From NCBI RefSeq assembly GCF_021206925.1, contig NZ_JAJPRF010000020.1, positions 1 through 57,779 on the forward strand: 57,779 nt of DNA, read 5' to 3'. The stretch comes from Rhodoflexus caldus. Its GTDB lineage: Bacteria; Bacteroidota; Bacteroidia; Cytophagales; Thermoflexibacteraceae. Position numbers and translations under genes: made by a program. Shown one piece after another: positions 16,623 to 24,087 of the stretch. Under the pieces are notes generated by a model, which was not told the DNA's origin, did no database searches, and saw nothing but the letters and a program-made list of their open reading frames with translations. Within the stretch, counting starts at the first letter, position 1. Each line of letters begins with the position of its first letter.

Positions 16623-17869
16623 TACTAACCGAGAAAAAATATACAGATTTTTCGTGGGACTTCGTTGGGGCAAATACCAAGCAATTTACGCATTGTTACC
16701 ACAACTACCCCGCTATGATGATACCGCAAATTGCAGAACGTATTTTAACAAAATACGGAGCTGATAGTCATTTGCTTTTTGACCCTTATTGTGGCACAGG
16801 GACGAGTTTGGTAGAAGCCAATTTGAAAGGAATCAACGCCATTGGCACAGATTTAAACCCTTTGGCAAGGCTTATTGCCAAAACAAAAACAACTAAAATA
16901 AATCTACAAGTTTTAGACTTGTACCTCAAAGATTTTAACGATTATATGTTTTCCTTGATGTTTAATTACAACAATAAGGTAAGTGTAGTTATTCCCCAAA
17001 TCAATAATATTGACTTTTGGTTTGATAAGAGCGTACAAGAAAAATTGGCTATCATCAAAACTTTTATTGATAAAATAGAAGATGAAAGCGTAAGTAATTT
17101 TTTCAAAGTCGCATTTAGCGAAACCGTAAGAGAAAGTAGTTTTACACGCAATAGCGAGTTTAAATTGTTCCGAATGACAGCCGAACAAATGCAAAAGTTT
17201 AACCCTGATGTGTTTGGTTTAATGCAAAGTAAATTAGCCCGAAACCATAAGGGACTGAAAGCATTTTTAGAACAAAAACCCAAAGGTAATTCAAAAGTAT
17301 ATGATTTTAACACAAGTAATGAAGTACAGTATATTGAAAATGAAAGCGTTGATATTGTTATAACTTCACCGCCTTATGGAGATAGTCGCACAACGGTTGC
17401 CTACGGACAATTTTCAAGACTTGCAAACGAATGGTTAGACGTAGAAAATGCCAACCAAATAGATAACAACTTAATGGGCGGAAAACGACAAAAAGAAGTT
17501 TGTAATTTTGACAGTTTGACACTCAAAGAAAGCCTTGAAAAAATTGCAACATTAGACGAAAAAAGAGCCAAAGAGGTTTCTTCGTTTTATTACGATTACC
17601 AAAAGTCTATTGAAAATGTAGCCAAAACAATCAAAAAAGGTGGTTATGCTTGTTATGTAGTGGGAAACAGAAAGGTAAAAGGCAAAGTTTTACCCACAGA
17701 CGAAATAACCAAAGACTTTTTTGAAAATCAAGGTTTCTCCCACATAGAAACCATTATTCGTAACATTCCCAACAAACGTATGCCGAGCAAAAATAGCCCG
17801 ACAAACATAACAGGAAAGAAAGACGAAACAATGAACAAGGAGTATATTGTGATAATGCGAAAAGAATAA
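16619..17869 (+). CDS. Type II DNA methyltransferase, TSPPY type
   Basis: A 416-residue methyltransferase that would protect host DNA from the adjacent nuclease. The SAM-binding motif FDPYCGTGT is at about 54-62 and the catalytic motif TSPPYGDS at about 249-256. HCYHNYPAMMIP near residues 25-36 serves as motif X. An SPPY motif usually marks N4-cytosine methylation. About 185 residues, presumably the target-recognition region, lie between the two motifs (alpha-like order). The start overlaps the nuclease stop as ATGA. Composition is AT-rich like the nuclease gene. Confidence 0.85.
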   Translation: MILTEKKYTDFSWDFVGANTKQFTHCYHNYPAMMIPQIAERILTKYGADSHLLFDPYCGTGTSLVEANLKGINAIGTDLNPLARLIAKTKTTKINLQVLDLYLKDFNDYMFSLMFNYNNKVSVVIPQINNIDFWFDKSVQEKLAIIKTFIDKIEDESVSNFFKVAFSETVRESSFTRNSEFKLFRMTAEQMQKFNPDVFGLMQSKLARNHKGLKAFLEQKPKGNSKVYDFNTSNEVQYIENESVDIVITSPPYGDSRTTVAYGQFSRLANEWLDVENANQIDNNLMGGKRQKEVCNFDSLTLKESLEKIATLDEKRAKEVSSFYYDYQKSIENVAKTIKKGGYACYVVGNRKVKGKVLPTDEITKDFFENQGFSHIETIIRNIPNKRMPSKNSPTNITGKKDETMNKEYIVIMRKE

Positions 17870-18025
17870 AAACAAGTGCTAACATTGCATTTGTGGCAAG
17901 GCGGACAGAGATGCTAATTAAACCCTTCTACTTTCTATTGGCTTCTGCGCACGTATAGGCAATAGGTGTCTAAGCTGACTCTGTACAAATAACTTTACGA
18001 TATACCCAGCCCTAACCCCATCCAT
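17870..18025. other. Island 3' flank without genes
   Basis: No ORF is supported between the methyltransferase and the convergent photolyase gene. The sequence GTGCTAACATTGCATTTGTGG near 17876 resembles TGCTAACA-type words I recall near exchangeable genes in Bacteroidota, but no matching partner is visible upstream of the island. Confidence 0.3.
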
Positions 18026-19330
18026 TTACTCGCGCAGTCCTGCTTTGTAGGTTTCTAAGGCGCGGTTGCGGGCAAACTCGTGCTGCACAATGGGTTGGTA
18101 GCTCAGGCTGCCAAACTCAGGCACCCACTTGCGTACATAGCGCAATTCGGGGTCAAATTTTTGGGTTTGCAGCGCAGGATTAAATACACGGAAGTAAGGC
18201 GCCGCATCGCAACCGCTGCCTGCCGCCCACTGCCAGCCGCCGTTGTTGGCCGAAAGGTCAAAATCGAGCAATTTTTTGGCAAAATAAGCCTCCCCCCAGC
18301 GCCAATCTATGAGCAGGTGCTTAGTTAGGAAACTTGCCGTAATCATGCGCACGCGGTTGTGCATAAAACCTGTTTCGTTCAATTCGCGCATACCGGCATC
18401 TACAATTGGGTAGCCGGTTTTACCGTTGCACCATGCTTCAAATTCTTTTTCGTTATTGCGCCATTGGATATGGTCATAAGCAGGCTTGAAAGCGCGGGTA
18501 GCAACATGAGGGAAATGATACAGAATCATCATATAAAAGTCGCGCCAGATGAGTTCATTCAGCCAAGGCTCGCTCAAAGCAAGGCCGCGGCGTGCCAGTG
18601 CGCGAATACTTACCGTACCAAACCGCAAATGCACACTGAGGCGAGAAGTACCCGGCAAGGCAGGGAAATCGCGTTTAGCCCCGTATTGCTGCAATAAGGT
18701 ATCAGGCACACCCATGGGAGGAAAAACCGCCTCCACCGAAACAAAGCCCATATCTTCCAATGTCGGGACAAGCAACGGCTTAGTTTTGAGAAAATTGTGG
18801 AACAGTGAAACCGTATCGTAAGCCGCCGTGTGCGCATCGGTGAGCAGTTTTTTCCACTTGCGGCTGTACGGCGTAAAGACAGTATAGGGGCTACCGTCGT
18901 CTTTTACCACTTCGTCGCGGTCAAAAATGCACTGGTCTTTGTAGTCGTGAAACGGTATGCCTGCGCGAGAAAGTATCTGTGCTATTTTACCGTCGCGTTC
19001 TTTGGCATAGGGTTCGTAGTCGCGGTTAGTGAATACGGCCTTTACGTCGTACTCCCGCAAAATTTCCGGCCAAACCTCCTCGGGCTTGCCGTATTTTACC
19101 AACAGGCTGCTGCCCATCTGCCGCAACTGTTCCGAAAGGCGCAAAACATGCCGATGGATAAATACCACGCGCTTGTCGTGCCTGTCGTCTAAGGCATCCA
19201 GAATGTGGCGGTCAAATATGAAGAGCGGCAGCACAGGCAACCCCGACTGCAAAGCATAAAAAAGACCTGCATTGTCTTCCAAACGCAGGTCGCGGCGATG
19301 CCAAAATATTGCAATACTATTTTTTGTCAC
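18026..19330 (-). CDS. phrB: Deoxyribodipyrimidine photolyase
   Basis: A 434-residue photolyase/cryptochrome of class I size. It repairs UV pyrimidine dimers using FAD and blue light. The N-terminal FWHRRDLRLEDNAGL marks the antenna domain. The FAD-binding half contains ELIWRDFY, GYPIVDAGMRELNETGFMHNR, RMITASFLTKHLLIDWR and the block DLSANNGGWQWAAGSG. The start is GTG and overlaps the last 14 bases of the rhomboid gene, so translation is probably coupled. A cryptochrome role cannot be excluded but repair is more likely. Confidence 0.93.
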   Translation of the reverse strand: MTKNSIAIFWHRRDLRLEDNAGLFYALQSGLPVLPLFIFDRHILDALDDRHDKRVVFIHRHVLRLSEQLRQMGSSLLVKYGKPEEVWPEILREYDVKAVFTNRDYEPYAKERDGKIAQILSRAGIPFHDYKDQCIFDRDEVVKDDGSPYTVFTPYSRKWKKLLTDAHTAAYDTVSLFHNFLKTKPLLVPTLEDMGFVSVEAVFPPMGVPDTLLQQYGAKRDFPALPGTSRLSVHLRFGTVSIRALARRGLALSEPWLNELIWRDFYMMILYHFPHVATRAFKPAYDHIQWRNNEKEFEAWCNGKTGYPIVDAGMRELNETGFMHNRVRMITASFLTKHLLIDWRWGEAYFAKKLLDFDLSANNGGWQWAAGSGCDAAPYFRVFNPALQTQKFDPELRYVRKWVPEFGSLSYQPIVQHEFARNRALETYKAGLRE

Positions 19331-20228
19331 TGTATTTAAAAAGCGTTTGTTTCTCTTCGGTTGTCAGGCTTTCGTAACCGGTTTCGGAAATTTTATCGAG
19401 TATGCGGTCAATTTCTTCTTGCGAAGGCACGGCTCGCGAACCTGTTCCGCTGCCTCGCTGGTTACGGGAAGCATCTTTATGAGAAACTCTAATTTTTGAT
19501 TTTGGTTTGGTTATGCGATGCCAAAAATTAGGAACTATCCAAAGTAAGCGATTCAGAGGCACGGAAATATCCGTTCCGCGCTGCAAAAGTTTGATGAAAA
19601 TATAACCCATCAGTGCGCCGCCCAAGTGCGCAATATTACCGCCCGCATTAGAACCCGATGAACCTATGAACGACAAAAAGATAGTAATGGCAGCTACGTA
19701 TTTCAGCCTGACAGCACCAAACAGGAGCAAGTGTATGCTATACTCGGGCAGCAGCGTAGCAATACCCGTAATAATGGCGTAAACACTTGCCGATGCGCCA
19801 ATCATACCAACAGCAGGCATGTTGTTGTAGAAAAAGGGAACAGTATTGTACACTAACAAATACAAGACACCGCCCACAAGTCCGCCATATACATACATGG
19901 CAATGGTGCGCTTGCTGCCCAAAAACTCATCGGAAAGCATCCCGAACCAATACAGCATAAGCATGTTGAACAAGATGTGGAAGAAACTCTGATGAGTAAA
20001 GAAATAAGTAACAATCGTCCATGGGCGCATAATAAAGTACTCAATAGGCGCAGGGATGTAAAACAGCGCATGAACAAAGTGAGCCAGAGGCGCGACATCA
20101 AAAATTTGCGCTGTCCACATGGCTACATTCAGTACTACAAAAACCACTACATTGATAATAATCAGCCTGCTGAGCCCGCTATTTTGTTTGTTCCAAGCAA
20201 CTTTGAAGTCCTGCACAAAACTGTTCAT
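19317..20228 (-). CDS. Rhomboid-family intramembrane serine protease
   Basis: A 303-residue rhomboid that cleaves transmembrane substrates within the inner membrane. The catalytic serine is in GASASVY (S146) and the histidine in GNIAHLGG (about H201). Around six hydrophobic helices are present. From about residue 225 a hydrophilic basic tail ends in a helical segment EEIDRILDKISETGYESLTTEE, a type of tail common in Bacteroidota rhomboids. A TTG two codons upstream opens the frame, but the ATG is preferred. It is the second of two adjacent rhomboid genes and overlaps the photolyase start. Confidence 0.9.
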   Translation of the reverse strand: MNSFVQDFKVAWNKQNSGLSRLIIINVVVFVVLNVAMWTAQIFDVAPLAHFVHALFYIPAPIEYFIMRPWTIVTYFFTHQSFFHILFNMLMLYWFGMLSDEFLGSKRTIAMYVYGGLVGGVLYLLVYNTVPFFYNNMPAVGMIGASASVYAIITGIATLLPEYSIHLLLFGAVRLKYVAAITIFLSFIGSSGSNAGGNIAHLGGALMGYIFIKLLQRGTDISVPLNRLLWIVPNFWHRITKPKSKIRVSHKDASRNQRGSGTGSRAVPSQEEIDRILDKISETGYESLTTEEKQTLFKYSDKK

Positions 20229-20272
20229 ACCCAAATAATCAATGTGTTAATGCTTTAAAGATAATGAATCGG

Positions 20273-21055
20273 CTAAATTTCACCTCGCTGCCTCCAACGA
20301 CGAATCAGGATAAATGCAAACAGCATCCCGCCCAAATGAGCAAAGTGGGCAACGTTATCGGTCGGGGCTGACTGTATGACAGAATAAATTTCATATACGC
20401 CATAGAAAAGCACCAGATATTTGGCCTTAATAGGAATGGGCGGGAACAACAGCATCAGTTCTATGTTAGGGAACATCATACCAAAAGCCATCAAAATGCC
20501 GAAAACCGCACCCGAAGCACCAACCATGGGCACATTTGCTTTTGCTTCATACAAATCGAGCGCAACCTGCCTGCTAGCGGCTATCAGTTCCGCACTTTGC
20601 GGATGATTGCCGAATGTTTCTACAAAGTTCATCAGTGCCGTATTGTACACATTGCCATACTCGGCTATCAAACCGTCAAAAGCCGTAAAGCCGGGATTTT
20701 GGATGTATGCCTCTACTGCCGTGCGCAGTTGATAAAGCTCGGCAGCTTCCACGCCCAGATAGCAGGCACTTGCTCCCAGCCCGCAGATAAGGTAAAACAT
20801 GAGGAATCGTCTGCCGCCCCAGAACATTTCCAGCGCAGGGCCAAATACAATCAGCGCCAGCATGTTGCTGAAAATATGCCCAAAATTCGCATGGACAAAC
20901 ATGTGGGTAAATATCTGATAAAAAGCAAATTCACCGGAACCGGGGAACCGCAACCCGAACATTTCCGTCATGTTGACATCCAGAAGTGCGCCAAGGGCAA
21001 AAACTGCCACATTCAGCAGCAACAGGTTGCGGACGATAGGAGTGAGTTGGAACAT
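20273..21055 (-). CDS. Rhomboid-family intramembrane serine protease
   Basis: A 260-residue rhomboid. The catalytic serine is in VGASGAVFG (S181) and the histidine in AHFAHLGG (about H240), with the helix 2 signature HANFGHIFSNM near 55-65. Between helices it carries a hydrophilic insertion at about 103-172, which is large for the family. The neighbouring rhomboid is 44 bases downstream on the same strand and lacks this insertion. Substrate unknown. Confidence 0.9.
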   Translation of the reverse strand: MFQLTPIVRNLLLLNVAVFALGALLDVNMTEMFGLRFPGSGEFAFYQIFTHMFVHANFGHIFSNMLALIVFGPALEMFWGGRRFLMFYLICGLGASACYLGVEAAELYQLRTAVEAYIQNPGFTAFDGLIAEYGNVYNTALMNFVETFGNHPQSAELIAASRQVALDLYEAKANVPMVGASGAVFGILMAFGMMFPNIELMLLFPPIPIKAKYLVLFYGVYEIYSVIQSAPTDNVAHFAHLGGMLFAFILIRRWRQRGEI

Positions 21056-21108
21056 TGCGTGATGTAAAAAAAGGAATTGAAAACTTTTACCATAAGAACG
21101 CAGGCAGC

Positions 21109-21852
21109 CTAAGAATGTTTTCCTTGCCGCTGACGCAAGGCTTCAAACAAACAAATGCCTGCTGCTACGGACACATTGAGCGATGAAATATGCCCTACCA
21201 TCGGTATGGAGGCTTTCACATTGGCAAGCGATAAAAGCTCGGGGCTGATGCCGTCTTCTTCCGAACCCATCAGAATAACGGTAGGTGCGGTAAAATCCAC
21301 TCCATAAATATCGGTATCGCCTTTTTCGGTACAGGCCACCACTTGCAAGCCATTGCTTTGCAGAAAGTGCAGCGCGCCGCGCAGACTCCGCTCGCGGCAA
21401 ACGGGCAAATAGCTTAATGCTCCCGCCGAGGCCTTGAAGGCGTCGCCGCCTAACCTTGCACCGCCGCGTTCCGGCAAGATGAGTGCCTGCGCACCGGCAC
21501 AATCTGCCGAACGGGCAATAGCCCCCACGTTGCGCACATCAGTAACACGGTCTAAGGCAATAACCAACGGCAGTTGGCCGGCCGCATAGGTTTCACTGAT
21601 GATGTTGTCTAACGAAGCAAAAGTTACGGCAGATAAAAAGCAGATAACCCCTTGGTGATTTTTGCGCGTAATGCGGCGCAATTTTTCCTCCGGCACCTGT
21701 ACTACGGGAATATTGACTTGACGACACTGTTCCACAAGTTCGGCGATTGCGTCATTTTGGATGCCTTTCTGAATCAGCAGCTTATCTATTTCCTTGCCCG
21801 ATTGCAGCACCTCCTGTACGGGACGAATCCCAAAAACAAAATCTGTTGTCAT
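21109..21852 (-). CDS. rlmB: RlmB-like 23S rRNA 2'-O-methyltransferase
   Basis: A 247-residue SpoU/TrmH-family enzyme. The three SPOUT motifs are present: DRVTDVRNVGAIARSA (about 112-127), MGSEEDGISPEL (about 193-204) and IPMVGHISSLNVSVAAGI (about 214-231). Together with the N-terminal substrate domain, which begins FVFGIRPVQEVLQSG, this fits RlmB, which methylates the ribose of G2251 in the 23S peptidyl-transferase loop. Another TrmH member is possible. Its likely promoter sits in a repeated hairpin element just upstream. Confidence 0.85.
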   Translation of the reverse strand: MTTDFVFGIRPVQEVLQSGKEIDKLLIQKGIQNDAIAELVEQCRQVNIPVVQVPEEKLRRITRKNHQGVICFLSAVTFASLDNIISETYAAGQLPLVIALDRVTDVRNVGAIARSADCAGAQALILPERGGARLGGDAFKASAGALSYLPVCRERSLRGALHFLQSNGLQVVACTEKGDTDIYGVDFTAPTVILMGSEEDGISPELLSLANVKASIPMVGHISSLNVSVAAGICLFEALRQRQGKHS

Positions 21853-21869
21853 GTTAAAAAATTCAACTA

Positions 21870-21877
21870 CAAATATA
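21870..21877 (-). promoter_or_regulatory. rlmB promoter, -7 element TATATTTG
   Basis: The minus strand reads ATGTATATTTGTAG, an exact TAnnTTTG match, 18 bases before the rlmB ATG. The first bases of the element belong to the repeat copy at 21874-21921. Confidence 0.5.
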
Positions 21878-21921
21878 CATAAACCCGACGGGTTTCAGCA
21901 ACCGGTCGGGTTTGAAACTGC
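21874..21921 (-). repeat. Hairpin repeat family A, copy 4
   Basis: On the minus strand the segment runs from GCAGTTTCAAACCCGAC through GTCGGGTTTATGTATA, with the arms AAACCCGAC/GTCGGGTTT. It aligns over about 48 bases with the copies at 32885-32971 and 54974-55060. It lies after the VWA gene stop and before rlmB, so it can also act as a terminator. Confidence 0.65.
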
Positions 21922-21938
21922 CACAGGGCAGGTAGCTC

Positions 21939-23042
21939 CTACATCTTCTTGCTGCGATGCTTGTTGCGCCTGTAATCCTCAAAAATCAGATGCCCCAAGC
22001 CTTCTAAACTGCTGAAATAGGCATTGCCGCCATTCACTCTGGTAAACTCGCGCACAAACTCCTGCAAGTAGGTATCCGAAGCAATCATAAAGGTTGTTAT
22101 CGGGATATTGAGGCGGCGGCACTGAGCAGCCAGATTGAGCGTTTTGCCCATAATCTTGCTGTCCAAACCGAAACTGTTTTTGTAGTAGCGAACGCCTTCT
22201 TTCAAACAGGTCGGCTTGCCGTCGGTAATCATAAAAATCTGCTTGTTCTTATTCTTGCGGCGGCGGAGCAAATCCATGGCCAGTTCCAGACCGGCAACAG
22301 TATTGGTATGATAAGGGCCTACCTGTAAATAAGGCAAATCTTTAATCTCTATTTGCCAAGCATCGTTCCCGAAAACGATAATATCCAGCGTATCTTTTTT
22401 GTATTTGGTTGTAATCAGTTCGGCAAGTGCCATGGCCACTTTTTTGGCGGGCGTAATGCGGTCTTCTCCGTAAAGAATCATGGAGTGGCTGATATCAATC
22501 ATAAGCACGGTGGAGGTTTGGGTTTTATACTCTTTTTCTACCACTTCCAAGTCTTGCTCGGTCAGCATAAAATCGCCCAGCCCGTGATTGATTTGCGCAT
22601 TTCGGATGGTTTCAGTCATGGAAATTTGGTCTAACTCATCTCCGAAACGATACTGACGGATATCGGCACTGAGTTCATCGCCTGCTCCGCTGAAAACGGT
22701 TTTATGATTGCCCCCCGCCGATTTTTTCAGTTTGCCGAAAATTTCCTCCAATGATTGGCGACGGATGGTTTGTTCGCTTTTGGCAGTGATTTGTATGCTG
22801 CCGTCTATCGGGTTTTCTTCAATGTAGCCTTTCTGCTTCAGGTCTTCAAAAAAGTCTCCGATGCCGTATTCGCTGTTGGTAAGTCCGTAGCGGCGGTCTA
22901 AATTGGTCATCCAGCGCATGGCTTCGCCCACATCTCCCGAAGTCATGTTGAGCAGCTGCATGAAAATATTCAGCAAGTTTTCAAAAGTTGCCTTTTTTTT
23001 GTTTTCCTCCGGATTGAATCGGGTAAAGCGGTAGCCAAGCAT
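21939..23042 (-). CDS. VWA-domain protein
   Basis: A 367-residue protein whose C-terminal half (from about residue 165) is a von Willebrand factor A domain. The metal site DISHSM (D173-S175-S177) is followed by HTNT and ITDGKPT, so the MIDAS is complete. The N-terminal half is helical and charged, with no membrane helix, so the protein is probably cytosolic. Relatives often work with MoxR-type AAA ATPases in complex assembly; no such gene is adjacent here. The tail ends in a basic RRNKHRSKK stretch. Confidence 0.85.
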   Translation of the reverse strand: MLGYRFTRFNPEENKKKATFENLLNIFMQLLNMTSGDVGEAMRWMTNLDRRYGLTNSEYGIGDFFEDLKQKGYIEENPIDGSIQITAKSEQTIRRQSLEEIFGKLKKSAGGNHKTVFSGAGDELSADIRQYRFGDELDQISMTETIRNAQINHGLGDFMLTEQDLEVVEKEYKTQTSTVLMIDISHSMILYGEDRITPAKKVAMALAELITTKYKKDTLDIIVFGNDAWQIEIKDLPYLQVGPYHTNTVAGLELAMDLLRRRKNKNKQIFMITDGKPTCLKEGVRYYKNSFGLDSKIMGKTLNLAAQCRRLNIPITTFMIASDTYLQEFVREFTRVNGGNAYFSSLEGLGHLIFEDYRRNKHRSKKM

Positions 23043-23166
23043 AAAATCAGGTAAAGAAAAGAATGGTACAATTCAAAGGATAGTCAATAAACGTGATAAA
23101 CCGGCATTTCGGATTTTCAAAAACCGTTTCATCTGCGGCAATCCGCAGGGCATGTGTCATGCAATT

Positions 23167-23970
23167 TTAAATTGCCGAACTGCTTGCAACAGAGTATTGC
23201 CGCATAAACTCTATGGAATAACGATTAAACAACTCAGGTTGTTCCACATTGCACACATGCCCGCAATTTTTCAGCACTTTCAGTTCTGCATTTTTGTGTT
23301 GTCGCACAATGTTTTTTACCTGCGGAAGAAACATATAATCCTCATCACCCATCAGATAAAGCGTAGGAATGGGTAATTCTTTTTCGCGGAAATAGCGCAA
23401 TAGCGGATTGATACTTGCCGTAAGGGTAAACCACCGCAAAAACTCCGATTGGCGTAATTTTTTGGCATCTTCTATAAAAAGACTTCTAGACTCACGATTG
23501 CGGGCGCGCGGCATCAGAATATACGCACAAATGGTATAAATCCAGATGAAAGGCACAAAGGGCTTTACCGTATCGGCTAACCACACCAGAAAGCGCGAAC
23601 GAATGTTCAGGCGCGTGATGGCTCCACCCAAAATCATGGTTTGAATTTTTGAACGGTCTATCTCGGCAATGGTGCGTATAATCAATGTGCCAAGCGATAT
23701 GCCTACAAAATGTGCCTTTTCTATGCCCACGTGCTGCATCACTTCCAATACATCGCGACTGACATCGTTAAAAGAATAGTTGCGTTGCGCAAAAACATCT
23801 TTTGACTTGCCATGCCCCCGCAAATCGAGCAAAAGCACGTTGAAATTAGCCATGTAATCGCGCAGTTGGCGAAACCATATGGAAGAACTACCGCCCGCAC
23901 CATGAACCAATACTACCCAATCGGTTGCGGTCGGATGTTTATAAACTTTGTGATAAAGCATGTGCGCCAT
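23167..23970 (-). CDS. Alpha/beta hydrolase
   Basis: A 267-residue hydrolase fold. The oxyanion motif HGAGG is at about 23-27, the nucleophile elbow GISLG places Ser at about 92, an acid lies in MGDEDYMF (about 216-223) and the catalytic histidine in CGHVCNVEQPE (about 241). Substrate unknown; esterase, lipase or lactonase activities are typical. The 124-base gap to the VWA gene holds no feature I can name. Confidence 0.88.
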   Translation of the reverse strand: MAHMLYHKVYKHPTATDWVVLVHGAGGSSSIWFRQLRDYMANFNVLLLDLRGHGKSKDVFAQRNYSFNDVSRDVLEVMQHVGIEKAHFVGISLGTLIIRTIAEIDRSKIQTMILGGAITRLNIRSRFLVWLADTVKPFVPFIWIYTICAYILMPRARNRESRSLFIEDAKKLRQSEFLRWFTLTASINPLLRYFREKELPIPTLYLMGDEDYMFLPQVKNIVRQHKNAELKVLKNCGHVCNVEQPELFNRYSIEFMRQYSVASSSAI

Positions 23971-24023
23971 GTATTTATTACCTTAAATTTAACGTAAAAA
24001 GAACATTGCACATACTTTTTTGG

Positions 24024-24053
24024 TTTGGCTTCGTTTAATAATTGTTATTTTTG
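24024..24053 (+). promoter_or_regulatory. Consensus promoter for the HAMP/GAF/PAS gene
   Basis: TTTG (24024-24027), an 18-base spacer and TATTTTTG (24046-24053) match both Bacteroidota promoter elements. The predicted start site is about 30 bases before the ATG at 24088. Confidence 0.65.
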
Positions 24054-24087
24054 AGCAAGTCTCCAAAATTATTTAACTGCAAAGCTG

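Noticed and set aside
17690-17875. 61-codon minus-strand ORF at the end of the methyltransferase
   Set aside because: It is antisense to the C-terminus of a clear methyltransferase and low in complexity.
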